Source: Pseudomonadales bacterium
Lineage (GTDB): Bacteria > Pseudomonadota > Gammaproteobacteria > Pseudomonadales > Porticoccaceae
Assembly (NCBI GenBank): GCA_024234435.1
Contig: JACKOF010000001.1
Span: 1,674,001-1,738,000, forward strand
Reading direction: 5' to 3'
Length of the DNA: 64,000 nucleotides
Under the pieces are notes generated by a model. It did no database searches and was not told the origin of the DNA. It saw nothing but the letters and a program-made list of their open reading frames with translations. The translations under genes were made by a program, and so were the position numbers. This document shows, piece after piece, positions 35,246-43,281 of this stretch (positions are counted from its first letter, which is position 1; each line of letters starts with the position of its first letter).

Positions 35246-36049
35246 ATGGCACTAGACGATAAACTGCTCATTGTTATCGACCCCGAGTCAGATAACCACC
35301 CAGCTCGGGACAGAGTTGTTGAGCTCATCAAGCTTGGGTTTTCAAAGGCCCAAACGGAAGTAACCCTGCTTTTCATTGTTGACCATAGTAATACTGACTC
35401 ATCGGCCAGCAATGCCAACATTTTTCGCGATGACAAATACATACAGGACGTTATCAGCCCCCTTCTGGATATAGGCGCAAAACCATCCGTTATTATCAGC
35501 TGGAGCAAAGACTGGGCTGACAGTATTCTCCAGGCCAGCGAAAGTATCGACGCTACGTCCGTTCTGATTTCACACCCGCCAGCAGAGAGCAACCGCAAGC
35601 TGACAGACGAATTCTGGTATTTGATCCGAAACTCTTCAGTACTGGTGGATATCATCAAAACATCCAACAAGCCCTCCAGCGGCAAAATTTTGATTACCAT
35701 GGACCTGCAGGATGACAAGCTCAGTGAGCTTAATGAACGTATCCTCGAAGCGGGCGTAACCAGTGCGAAAAATTTTGGAGCAGAACTCCACCTGGCAAAT
35801 GCCTACAAGGATTCGTCCCATTACCCCGATCGAGGCAACATATTAAAACTCACTGGTATTGAAAACGACCACCTGCATATTCGCGCAGGTGAACCAGATG
35901 AGGTCGTGATCGAGGTCAGCAAAATGCTGAACCCCGACATGCTTATTATGGGAGCCACCCGGCGGCGAGGACTGAAAGCCACGCTTAGAGGAAGGAAACT
36001 GGCCAGAATGATTCAAGGAGTCGACAACGATACCATCATTGTCGTCTGA
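35246..36049 (+). CDS. Universal stress protein (UspE-like tandem Usp)
   Basis: A 267-residue protein with two Usp-type halves. The second half carries AGEPDEVVIEVSKMLNPDMLIMGATRRRG and RGRKLARMIQGVDNDTIIVV, the C-terminal phosphate-binding pattern of Usp proteins; the first half (KLLIVIDPESDNHPARDRV, EVTLLFIVDH) is more diverged. Usp proteins bind nucleotides and respond to stress or starvation. It has its own ribosome site (GAGGGA) and ends 31 bp before a strong hairpin. Why it lies in the island is unclear. Confidence 0.83.
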   Translation: MALDDKLLIVIDPESDNHPARDRVVELIKLGFSKAQTEVTLLFIVDHSNTDSSASNANIFRDDKYIQDVISPLLDIGAKPSVIISWSKDWADSILQASESIDATSVLISHPPAESNRKLTDEFWYLIRNSSVLVDIIKTSNKPSSGKILITMDLQDDKLSELNERILEAGVTSAKNFGAELHLANAYKDSSHYPDRGNILKLTGIENDHLHIRAGEPDEVVIEVSKMLNPDMLIMGATRRRGLKATLRGRKLARMIQGVDNDTIIVV

Positions 36050-36080
36050 CATCAGAAAAGCCCTGACACCCATATAAAAA

Positions 36081-36104
36081 GGCCCGATACCAAAGTATCG
36101 GGCC
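36081..36104. terminator. Intrinsic terminator between Usp and P450 genes
   Basis: GGCCCGATAC (36081-36090) and GTATCGGGCC (36095-36104) form a perfect 10-bp stem with a CAAA loop. On the minus strand the stem is followed by TTTTTATATG, a good terminator for the P450 gene that ends at 36128. It should also slow transcription from the Usp gene. Confidence 0.88.
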
Positions 36105-36127
36105 AATATTCATCAATGAGGCTCCCG

Positions 36128-37390
36128 CTACTCAACCGGGATCGACCGTGTTGTAGCCGGATCCCAGACCAGATACAGATCTTCCATACTTCCCACTGTG
36201 CCAGCCTTGAAATTCGGAACAGCACCAGGTTTTACGTCGAAATCCGGAATTCGCGACAGCCACGCGGTCAGAGCCGCAATGATTTCCACCCTTGCCAATG
36301 GCGCGCCTGCACAACGATGCGGCCCCGCACCAAAGGTAACATGCTCAACATTCTTGCGGTCAAAATCCACATTCATCGGGTCGGGGTTAACGCGATCATC
36401 CAGCGCTGGCAGGAAAGTGGCATTAATCACCATGTCACCTGCCTTCATTTCTGCGCCATAAAAGCTGACATCTTTTTCAACATAACGCCCTACAACAACC
36501 AGACCATAACGACGCACAAATTCGTCTGCAGCTGCTGGAATCAGATCTGGATTCTCAATCAAGCGTCTGCGTTGTTCCGGGTTTTCTGCCAGATACAGCA
36601 TGGCAAAGTTCATGAAATTCACGATGGTATCGAGACCCGCGATAATAACTTCCACACACAACTGGTAGGCATGATCATCAGGTAATGGCTGGCCGTCAAT
36701 TTCGGCATTCACCATGTGACTGATCATGTCATCGCGCGGATTAAGCCTGCGCGAAGCAATAGCAGGTGTCAGGTATTCGAGTATTTTGGCCTCAGCATCC
36801 TTTACTGCCATTGTTCCATCCGGACGCATCACCTGATCAGCATATTGCTTCAAGTAAGGGCCGTCTTCAGGTGGTAACCCAAGAATAAGCATAATAATAC
36901 GCGTTGGAAAAGGCGCCGCAATATCCGAGGTAAAACAACACTCTCCTTGTTCCCGAACGCCTTCAATCAATTTCGCTACTGTCGTTTCAATTTCAGATCG
37001 CATCTGACTGATACGCTTGGGAGACAGGCCTGCATTTAGCAGCGCACGATAAGGTCTATGCTCAGGTGGGCTCAGGTGTGTGGGAAGAATATGGTACTCC
37101 TCGCCTCGTTCTTTCGGCACCAGAATACATCGTGAGGAAAACGTTTCATAGTTGCTCAATACTTCTTCAACAGGCTTGAAACGGCAGGTCAGCCAGTGAC
37201 CACCGTTGTAGGGCGTCCATACAACGTCCGGTACGCCTTCTGCGTGCAATTGCTTCCAGGCATCATGGAAACCCTGCTGGAGATTCGGCGGGTTGTAAAT
37301 ATCAAAGTCGACAACCATCTCATCCGGGATATAAGCGGGCTTTTCTGCAATCGGGTTTAAAGATTCTCTCATGGCAGCCGTCGCGGTCAT
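36128..37390 (-). CDS. Cytochrome P450, CYP101 (P450cam)-like
   Basis: A 420-residue soluble P450 that aligns by eye with P450cam along its whole length: NGGHWLTCRFKPVEEVLSNY, HILPTHLSPPEHRPY, IIAGLDTIVNFMNFAMLYLA (I-helix with the D-T pair), ExxR in DEFVRRYGLV and the heme loop FGAGPHRCAGAPLARVE. The Tyr that binds the camphor ketone (Y96, before x-x-x-P-T) seems kept (EEYHILPT). The family takes electrons from a putidaredoxin-like ferredoxin and hydroxylates terpenoid ketones such as camphor or ionones. It is a close paralogue of the next gene (37642). GAGAGGTAAG precedes the ATG, and a 36-bp perfect palindrome containing motif A lies 39-74 bp upstream. Confidence 0.93.
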   Translation of the reverse strand: MTATAAMRESLNPIAEKPAYIPDEMVVDFDIYNPPNLQQGFHDAWKQLHAEGVPDVVWTPYNGGHWLTCRFKPVEEVLSNYETFSSRCILVPKERGEEYHILPTHLSPPEHRPYRALLNAGLSPKRISQMRSEIETTVAKLIEGVREQGECCFTSDIAAPFPTRIIMLILGLPPEDGPYLKQYADQVMRPDGTMAVKDAEAKILEYLTPAIASRRLNPRDDMISHMVNAEIDGQPLPDDHAYQLCVEVIIAGLDTIVNFMNFAMLYLAENPEQRRRLIENPDLIPAAADEFVRRYGLVVVGRYVEKDVSFYGAEMKAGDMVINATFLPALDDRVNPDPMNVDFDRKNVEHVTFGAGPHRCAGAPLARVEIIAALTAWLSRIPDFDVKPGAVPNFKAGTVGSMEDLYLVWDPATTRSIPVE

Positions 37391-37428
37391 TTTTTCTTAC
37401 CTCTCATTCTGTATTTATATGGCCAAAC

Positions 37429-37464
37429 AATATTAAATTCAACACGTGTGTTGAATTTAATATT
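37429..37464. promoter_or_regulatory. 36-bp perfect palindrome with motif A core
   Basis: The arms 37429-37444 and 37449-37464 are exact reverse complements over 16 bp (AATATTAAATTCAACA in the left arm) around the spacer CGTG. The core CAACA-N4-TGTTG at 37440-37453 is motif A. It lies just upstream of the P450 at 36128-37390, and the 251-bp gap otherwise holds only the terminator at 37585. It is the longest and cleanest copy of the motif and could seat a dimer or dimer pair. Confidence 0.8.
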
Positions 37465-37584
37465 CACACAAAATGAGGCAATAACCATTGATATGAATCA
37501 AGTTGCACGGTTAATTTTCGAGCACAAAGAAGAGAAATTTAGCGAGCTTTTAAACAGGTAATAAAAAGAGTATTTTTTAGACAA

Positions 37585-37630
37585 AAAAACACCAGCAAGA
37601 GCACTTGTAGCCGCCCAAGCTGGTGTTTTT
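37585..37630 (-). terminator. Intrinsic terminator after second CYP101-like gene
   Basis: AAAAACACCAGC (37585-37596) pairs with GCTGGTGTTTTT (37619-37630) around a 22-nt loop, 12 bp beyond the stop at 37642. On the minus strand a run of Ts follows the stem. Confidence 0.82.
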
Positions 37631-37641
37631 AACTGTGACCC

Positions 37642-38889
37642 TTATACCGGAATTGAGGTGGTTTTTTCCGGATCCCAAACAAGGTGAAGGTTTTCAAGGC
37701 TTCCGACTGTTCCTGCTTTAAAAGTAACCTCGGACCCTGGCTTTACTTCAAAATCAGGGATGCGTGACAACCAGGCTTTGAGAGCCATGATCACTTCCAC
37801 ACGAGCAAGAGGCGCCCCTGCGCAACGATGTGGGCCAGCCCCAAACGTAGTATGGGCAACACTCTCACGGTCAAAGTCTACTTTCATAGGATCTGGGTTT
37901 ACCCGGTCATCCAGCGCTGGCAGGAAAGTGGCGTTGATAATCATCTCCCCTTCCTTCATCTCAACACCATGAAAATTCACATCATGTTCAATATGACGCC
38001 CTACTACGACCAACCCGTAACGCCTTACAAATTCATCTGCCGCAGCCGGTATCAGCGATGGATCCTCTACTAAACGCTTCCGCTCTTCAGGGTGCTCCGC
38101 CAAAAACAGCATAATGAAATTCAGAAAATTCACGACCGTATCGAGACCGGCAATAATGATTTCTACACACAACTGAAACGCATCATGGTCGGGTAGAGGT
38201 TTCCCGTCTATGGTGCCATTGACCAGCCCGCTGATCATATCGTCACGCGGATTTTTGCGGCGATCTTCAATGACCGGTTTCAGGTAGTCCAGAATGGTCT
38301 GGTCGGCTTCTGCAATGCTCACTGTGCCGTCTGGCCGCATAATATGATCGGCGTACTTTTTAAGATACGGGCCATCTTCAATGGGCAACCCGAGAATCAT
38401 CATAATAATAGTCGTCGGGAACGACTCGGCAATTTCTGTGGTATAACAGCACTCACCCTTTTCACGTACGGCTTCTATTAACTCGCTAACCACTCGCTCC
38501 ATGTCATCCTTTAGAGCATTGATCTTTTTCGGAGACAGCCCCGTATTTAACAACAATCGATAAGGACGATGTTCCGGAGGACTCAGGTGCGTGGGAAGAA
38601 TATGGTAATCCTTACCCATTTCCTTGGGGACAATAATGATTTTTGATGAGAACGTTTCGTACTGCTCAAGTACGTCAGTCATCGCTTCCGTGCGCGCCGT
38701 AAGCCAGTGGCCCCCGTTGTAGGGAGTCCAGACAATGTCCGGCACCCCTTCTGCATGCAATGTTTTCCATGCTTCGTGGAAACCGTTTTCAAGCCCCGGG
38801 GGATGATAAATATCGAAATCCAGCACCAGTTCTTCTGGCACATGAGCCGGTTTCTCGGCCATTGGATTTAACGGTTGATGGGCAGTCAT
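37642..38889 (-). CDS. Cytochrome P450, CYP101 (P450cam)-like
   Basis: A 415-residue paralogue of the neighbouring P450 (36128). I start it at the ATG at 38889, which has GAGAGG eight bases upstream and gives the same N-terminus pattern (LNPMAEKP) as the paralogue, rather than ten codons earlier. Landmarks: NGGHWLTARTEAMTDVLEQY, KDYHILPTHLSPPEHRPY (Tyr at the P450cam Y96 position), IIIAGLDTVVNFLNFIM, DEFVRRYGLV (ExxR) and FGAGPHRCAGAPLARVE. By eye, P450cam L244 matches a glutamate (CVEIIIAGLDT) and D297 a valine (LVVVGR), so the pocket differs from camphor hydroxylase. It is preceded 85 bp upstream by a ferredoxin gene on the same strand. Confidence 0.93.
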   Translation of the reverse strand: MTAHQPLNPMAEKPAHVPEELVLDFDIYHPPGLENGFHEAWKTLHAEGVPDIVWTPYNGGHWLTARTEAMTDVLEQYETFSSKIIIVPKEMGKDYHILPTHLSPPEHRPYRLLLNTGLSPKKINALKDDMERVVSELIEAVREKGECCYTTEIAESFPTTIIMMILGLPIEDGPYLKKYADHIMRPDGTVSIAEADQTILDYLKPVIEDRRKNPRDDMISGLVNGTIDGKPLPDHDAFQLCVEIIIAGLDTVVNFLNFIMLFLAEHPEERKRLVEDPSLIPAAADEFVRRYGLVVVGRHIEHDVNFHGVEMKEGEMIINATFLPALDDRVNPDPMKVDFDRESVAHTTFGAGPHRCAGAPLARVEVIMALKAWLSRIPDFEVKPGSEVTFKAGTVGSLENLHLVWDPEKTTSIPV

Positions 38890-38974
38890 AGCATATACCT
38901 CTCGCAATTTTCGCAGCAAATCAAAGCACTCTCTGCGAAAATATTTTCTTTTAAATCATAGTGTTGTATAAGAA

Positions 38975-39301
38975 CTAGCAGCCTTCCTGAGTTTCCGGCG
39001 TGCGTACAACAAGACCATCCAGAGAATCATTCAGTTTGATCTGGCAGGACAGTCTGGAGTTTTTACTGGAACCAGGAACCAATTCAAGCATTGATGCCTC
39101 AAGATCGCCAGGCGGGCCGACTTTCTCGCACCATTCGTCTTCAACAAAAACGTGGCATGTAGCGCAGGAGCAGCCCCCACCACAGTCAGCATCAATACCA
39201 ATCACATCATTCTGAATAGCCGCTTCCTGAACGGAAACCCCGCCCCTGACGTTGACGATCTGTTCCTGATCATCCGCCGATATGAACGTTACTCTGATCA
39301 T
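38975..39301 (-). CDS. [2Fe-2S] ferredoxin, putidaredoxin type
   Basis: A 108-residue ferredoxin with DADCGGGCSCATCHVFVEDE (C-x5-C-x2-C, with an extra cysteine between) and a fourth ligand in RLSCQIKLNDS. It is the likely redox partner of the CYP101-like P450 that follows 85 bp later on the same strand, as putidaredoxin is for P450cam. It is similar in plan to the ferredoxin at 16723 but clearly diverged. A motif A palindrome lies 115 bp upstream. No ferredoxin reductase is found in the window. Confidence 0.93.
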   Translation of the reverse strand: MIRVTFISADDQEQIVNVRGGVSVQEAAIQNDVIGIDADCGGGCSCATCHVFVEDEWCEKVGPPGDLEASMLELVPGSSKNSRLSCQIKLNDSLDGLVVRTPETQEGC

Positions 39302-39416
39302 ATAAACCTGAAACCTCTGCTCATTCTGTCATAAATCTGGAGAATAAAGGCCGACTATTTCTGAATGAAAGCCGTACCCTGTTTCCATTAACGATAGCAC
39401 TGCCATTTCAATATTA

Positions 39417-39430
39417 CAACACATATGTTG
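39417..39430. promoter_or_regulatory. Motif A palindrome upstream of ferredoxin/P450 genes
   Basis: CAACACATATGTTG is a perfect 14-bp palindrome identical to the one at 22738, followed by AATTA as in other copies. It is 115 bp upstream of the ferredoxin start, in the 337-bp gap 39302-39638. The gap also has a short inverted repeat AACCG-AAA-CGGTT at 39537-39549 and no gene I can support. A half-site TGTTG lies at 38962, between ferredoxin and P450. Confidence 0.65.
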
Positions 39431-39638
39431 AATTATGAGGAAAGGCTCTCTCACAACAGAAACAGTGGCTACGATTCTCACAAACAGGTAATAAACAGAA
39501 TAACCAGGAAGCAATCCGCACGAGGGCCTGTTAACCGAAACGGTTTATTTGGGTAACGAAAACCAAAGATGCTGTCGAAAACAAGAATACAACGCAAACA
39601 CCAACCGGCCAGACAGGAACCATCTGGCTCTCTGCCGC

Positions 39639-40046
39639 TCAGCCCACTTCCGCCTGCTGAACCATGAGCAGCAACCCGCTCTGAAGTTCAGCCAGAACCT
39701 CTCGAGCCGCGTTGTTTTCGACGACGGTTTCCGCAATCAGGACATCCAGAAGTGATTTGAATAATCCCGAGAAAAAAGCCGCTGGCACCTTAAAAACGCC
39801 GTGGTGGTGGCAGATGGTTTCCCTCAGCAGGATTTTTACCTCCATTGGCCTTTTGAACCAAACCATTGCACAGTACAGAGCCTGATCGACCATCATTTGC
39901 TCCAACCGCTTTTCGTTAAACAGCTCACGGGCATCGGGATACTGTGCAAAAAAATTATCTAGCACGATAGGCGTTATGTCCCCCACACTTTCTGAGACGG
40001 CTTCCAGTACTGATTCGAGGGTTTTCAGTTTCTGCTCTTGTTCCAT
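39639..40046 (-). CDS. Small helical protein, possibly globin-like
   Basis: A 135-residue, all-helical soluble protein. The pattern LDNFFAQYPDARELF near residue 30 and a HHHGVFKVPAAFFSGLFKSL stretch near residue 80 resemble the B/C-helix and the proximal-histidine (F/G) region of single-domain globins, and the C-terminus (REVLAELQSGLLLMVQQ) could be helix H. The match is from pattern only and could be chance. It follows the DUF7064/7065-like gene by 20 bp and is probably the last gene of the tetR-P450-DUF run. If it is a globin, oxygen supply or NO protection of the P450s would be a guess. Confidence 0.5.
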   Translation of the reverse strand: MEQEQKLKTLESVLEAVSESVGDITPIVLDNFFAQYPDARELFNEKRLEQMMVDQALYCAMVWFKRPMEVKILLRETICHHHGVFKVPAAFFSGLFKSLLDVLIAETVVENNAAREVLAELQSGLLLMVQQAEVG

Positions 40047-40066
40047 AATCTTCCTGCGCTCAACAC

Positions 40067-41206
40067 CTAAAGCAAAGCCCAGCCTTTCTGCTTTTGCACA
40101 CAGGCTTCGTAGGCGTCAGGCTCCAGTGGTTGGAGAATACCCGTGGTTTGCCGACCATCGCAGGTTACGCGACAATGATGTTCATTCAAACCAGACAGGC
40201 GTTTTTTGATCTCGGCAACACTGAGATCGTATTCGTCACCCTGCACAACATTGTCGCCAACATAATCCCCCTGAAAAATTGTGTTGTCGGGCGTGCCACC
40301 GTACAACCCACAGGTCATATAAGCTGTTTGATTACCCAGCCTTTCGTAATGCACCGTTTTGATTTCGCCGGAATCCAGCGTGTAATCGATTTCGCCTTCT
40401 ACAAAGATTTTTGTATCGTCCTCAAAGCGTAAGCGACGATCAATTTTTACCACTTTGCCGTGCCCCTTCCGGCTGTCGCCGTAAGGGTATAAGACAATAT
40501 TCCCCCATATCGCGAAGTCATCAAACTGCACCCAGTTTCCGCCTATCCATCCCGCTTTCGGCGTTTTGCCGTCGGGTTGGTATTTTGGCCCACCGACACC
40601 TCGGCCAATTCCCCAATGACGATCACGGGTTCCTCTCGCTTCAACCCGGGAAAGCTCAATCTTACGATCACCAAACTTCACCCAGCCCTCAACTTCGCCA
40701 AAGCTTTCAAAGCCTGCAGTAACATGCCTTTGACTGCCCGGCAACGGGCCACCACTCAAAGAAGAATACGACGACCGATAAACCTGCCGGAAGGAATCAA
40801 ACCAGTCCAGCTCAAAACTGATACCGTAATCATTGTCTTCAAGAACATGTTGCCAATGCCTTAAACCGGCGATAATTTTTGGTTTGATTGGCCCAACACT
40901 AATATCGGTCCGGTCGTTATTTAGTCGGCGAAATGATCGTACGGAACGCTGAATCCCTTTATACGTCACTATGGCGTAAGCTTCAGCGGTATTAAGGTTC
41001 GGATAAAAACTGCCACCCGTTGCCACGAGCAAGTCCCCCGATTGGTCATGAAAAACATTCCAGTGTCTTTCAAAAAACCGTGGATCAGTAGTGTAGGCAA
41101 CTCGAACAGGGTCTGGCGTCTGGTGTATCAGAAAGTCATCAACAGGCGACAAGGGAAACTGCTCTTCGTAACAATCTTCCCCGTAAATACGGTTATCGTC
41201 ACTCAC
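40067..41206 (-). CDS. DUF7064/7065-like protein (paralogue of 8814-9917)
   Basis: A 379-residue soluble protein of the same poorly known family as the product at 8814-9917, sharing LSPVDDFLIHQTPDPVRVAY, the DPRFFERHW block, YPNLNTAEAYA, the RGTRDRHWGI signature and a cysteine-containing HHCRVTCDGRQ tail. It has an N-terminal acidic extension (DDNRIYGEDCYEEQFP) that the other copy lacks. Its start overlaps the end of the P450 at 41203 by four bases, so it is translationally coupled to a P450, whereas the other copy is coupled to a kinase-like gene. Function unknown. Confidence 0.6.
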   Translation of the reverse strand: MSDDNRIYGEDCYEEQFPLSPVDDFLIHQTPDPVRVAYTTDPRFFERHWNVFHDQSGDLLVATGGSFYPNLNTAEAYAIVTYKGIQRSVRSFRRLNNDRTDISVGPIKPKIIAGLRHWQHVLEDNDYGISFELDWFDSFRQVYRSSYSSLSGGPLPGSQRHVTAGFESFGEVEGWVKFGDRKIELSRVEARGTRDRHWGIGRGVGGPKYQPDGKTPKAGWIGGNWVQFDDFAIWGNIVLYPYGDSRKGHGKVVKIDRRLRFEDDTKIFVEGEIDYTLDSGEIKTVHYERLGNQTAYMTCGLYGGTPDNTIFQGDYVGDNVVQGDEYDLSVAEIKKRLSGLNEHHCRVTCDGRQTTGILQPLEPDAYEACVQKQKGWALL

Positions 41207-42441
41207 CGAAGTGTTACCTGAAGTCGTGATGGCCCACGCGTTACCATTGAGTTAATCCACGGCACTGTCGACATGTCCTCATCCAGCGTTATCGACTCAT
41301 AACGCGCCATAATGGCCTGCAACACAATCTTTCCTTCTATCCGCGCAAGCGGTGTCCCCATACAGAAATGCGGCCCCTTGCCAAAGGCCATATGCGGATT
41401 AGGATCTCGAGTGATATCAAGCTGATGCGGGTTAGTAAATATCTCTTCATCGCGGTTAGCCGACAGCAGCATGGAAAACACGCGCTCTCCAGCCTGAAGC
41501 TGTTTATCACCAAGTTCTACATTTTCTTTTACCACCCTACCGATAGAAAGAATCGGACTGTCGTAGCGCAGAAATTCTTCCACCGCGGTATCAATAAGCG
41601 CCGGATTCTCTTTCAACAGTTTGAATTGATCGGGGTTATTGGCAAGCGCCATCATGGTGTTATCAATCAGGTTGGCGGTGGTTTCGTGCCCGCCGTTAAG
41701 CACCATCATCATGCTGCCTACCAGCTCGTCATCCGTCATAGACCGGCCATTGATCTCTGAGTGAATTAATTGTGACAAAACATCCCCATTGGGCGCTTTC
41801 CGGCGCTCCTCAATCATGCCTTGGAACAGGGTTCCCATGGCAATCGCACCGCTTTTTGCACGCTCATACTTATCAGGCACACCGCGGGCGCTGCCGATAA
41901 ACAGCATCATGTCATCGGACCATTTCTTAACTTCAAGTAATCGGCTGCGATCAACACCCAGCAAGTCCATAACAACCATGCCAGGCAACATAATGGCGAA
42001 CTCTTGCAAAAAATTGACTGACTCACCCTTCGGAATTTTATCCAGCAACATATTGGCAATATCAGAAACACGGTCGTGAAAGGTATCAAACACTTCCGGA
42101 TTCAACACCGTTGCCATATGCCGACGCAACCGGGTGTGATCGGGCGGGTCGCGGAATACCATCCAGTGCCCCAACCATCTGAGGATTTGTTCAGCGGCAC
42201 TCTTCGCGGCAGAAGGCAAGTGCTTCTTTACCTGCGTAAGGCGTTCAGCCGAATACAGATGATTCATCGTCAGCACTTCGGAAGAGAGGTCGTAACTGGT
42301 TACCACCCAGGCCGACATTGGCTCACTCCAATGCACCGGCTCCTCTTTTCGTAGACGAGCAAACAACGGGTGCGGGTTGCGAACGGTGTTCATGTCAGCA
42401 GGATCGAAATACAACTCGCTATCAGCAGTAATAATAGTCAT
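41203..42441 (-). CDS. Cytochrome P450
   Basis: A 412-residue soluble P450 with LNGGHETTANLIDNTMMALA (I-helix), EEFLRYDSPILSIGRVV (ExxR) and FGKGPHFCMGTPLARIEGK (heme Cys). It resembles the P450 at 12969 in its HETTAN and HFCMGT segments and is unlike the CYP101-like pair. It is first in a run with the DUF7064/7065-like and globin-like genes and lies 37 bp downstream of the tetR gene at 42479, probably in one transcript with it. Redox partner and substrate are not encoded nearby. Confidence 0.93.
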   Translation of the reverse strand: MTIITADSELYFDPADMNTVRNPHPLFARLRKEEPVHWSEPMSAWVVTSYDLSSEVLTMNHLYSAERLTQVKKHLPSAAKSAAEQILRWLGHWMVFRDPPDHTRLRRHMATVLNPEVFDTFHDRVSDIANMLLDKIPKGESVNFLQEFAIMLPGMVVMDLLGVDRSRLLEVKKWSDDMMLFIGSARGVPDKYERAKSGAIAMGTLFQGMIEERRKAPNGDVLSQLIHSEINGRSMTDDELVGSMMMVLNGGHETTANLIDNTMMALANNPDQFKLLKENPALIDTAVEEFLRYDSPILSIGRVVKENVELGDKQLQAGERVFSMLLSANRDEEIFTNPHQLDITRDPNPHMAFGKGPHFCMGTPLARIEGKIVLQAIMARYESITLDEDMSTVPWINSMVTRGPSRLQVTLR

Positions 42442-42478
42442 TAAAGGAACCCCAGATACAATGTTTAAATAATTCTGT

Positions 42479-43123
42479 TTAGATAATTGGCCTAAGTCGC
42501 GAAAAAATCAGATCAAGATGTTCTTCAAGCACATATTCAGGCGACCTGTCCTTAATGGCCCAACCTTTAAGCGCCCTCATATGCGACAGCAATATGATTT
42601 CGTGAGCGAGCATTTTTTCGTCCACCGCTCTGAATTCTTCAACCAGCACACCGGCACGAATCAGATCGGCCAGATATTCCGCAATCTGACGTTCCTGAAG
42701 GGTGTAACGCTCTTTGGCTTCCTCAGACAAAGACTGGTATTCGCGATAGGCAATCGTAATGGCTGCGGACGCTTGCCAGTGTTTTTTCCAGTAGAATGTA
42801 ATAGCCGCTCTCAGCTTGTTAGCAATTCCTTTTTCCTGATCAGCCGCCTCTTTCATCTGCTCTAGCAGAGCGAGATTAATTTCATCGCAAACCAGCTCCA
42901 GCAAATCATTTTTGGTCTGAATGTATCGATAGAGACCGCCAACACTGATAGAGGCCTCCTCGGCAACCTCATTGACTGATATAGAATCAAAGCCTCTTTC
43001 TTTTACCAGGCGAATCACCACACTGGAAAGCTCCTTCCGGCGCTTTATCGCCTTTTCCTGGCGCTTGCCAACTGCAGGTTTACGGGCGGCAATATCCACT
43101 ATCTTGTTTTTCGCATCAACCAC
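42479..43123 (-). CDS. TetR-family transcriptional regulator
   Basis: A 214-residue TetR protein. The helix-turn-helix is VVIRLVKERGFDSISVNEVA then EEASISVGGLYRYIQTKNDL (residues about 35-75), preceded by a basic tail (KIVDIAARKPAVGKRQEKAIKRRKE within 30 residues). It is divergent from the ligase at 43349 and upstream of the P450/DUF run. Two GAGCAAT...CTCGC palindromes in the divergent gap (43141 and 43282) are likely its own operators. Confidence 0.9.
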   Translation of the reverse strand: MVDAKNKIVDIAARKPAVGKRQEKAIKRRKELSSVVIRLVKERGFDSISVNEVAEEASISVGGLYRYIQTKNDLLELVCDEINLALLEQMKEAADQEKGIANKLRAAITFYWKKHWQASAAITIAYREYQSLSEEAKERYTLQERQIAEYLADLIRAGVLVEEFRAVDEKMLAHEIILLSHMRALKGWAIKDRSPEYVLEEHLDLIFSRLRPII

Positions 43124-43140
43124 TTAAAACTCCAAAAAAT

Positions 43141-43154
43141 GAGCAATAACTCGC
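43141..43154. promoter_or_regulatory. Motif C copy next to tetR start
   Basis: GAGCAATAACTCGC differs at two central positions from the perfect site at 43282. It lies 17 bp upstream of the tetR start, where it would block transcription of the tetR-P450-DUF run. Confidence 0.5.
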
Positions 43155-43281
43155 TTTTATTTCAACTTAAACTTCACTTTAAAATATCATAAGAACAAAA
43201 ACAATACTTGTCATACCATTAAATTACAAGCATTTAAGGAAAACAGGGTTGAAATCACATCACAATAGATATTAAATTAGT

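Noticed and set aside
35143..35718. Open frame of 191 codons on the minus strand
   Set aside because: Opposite the universal stress protein gene, which has clear domain motifs; no supporting site.
36116..36685. Open frame of 189 codons on the plus strand
   Set aside because: Antisense to the end of the CYP101-like P450; Cys/His-rich, as expected from a shadow frame.
38957..38967. Possible motif A site between ferredoxin and P450
   Set aside because: TGTTG is present but the opposite arm is not; a half-site at best.
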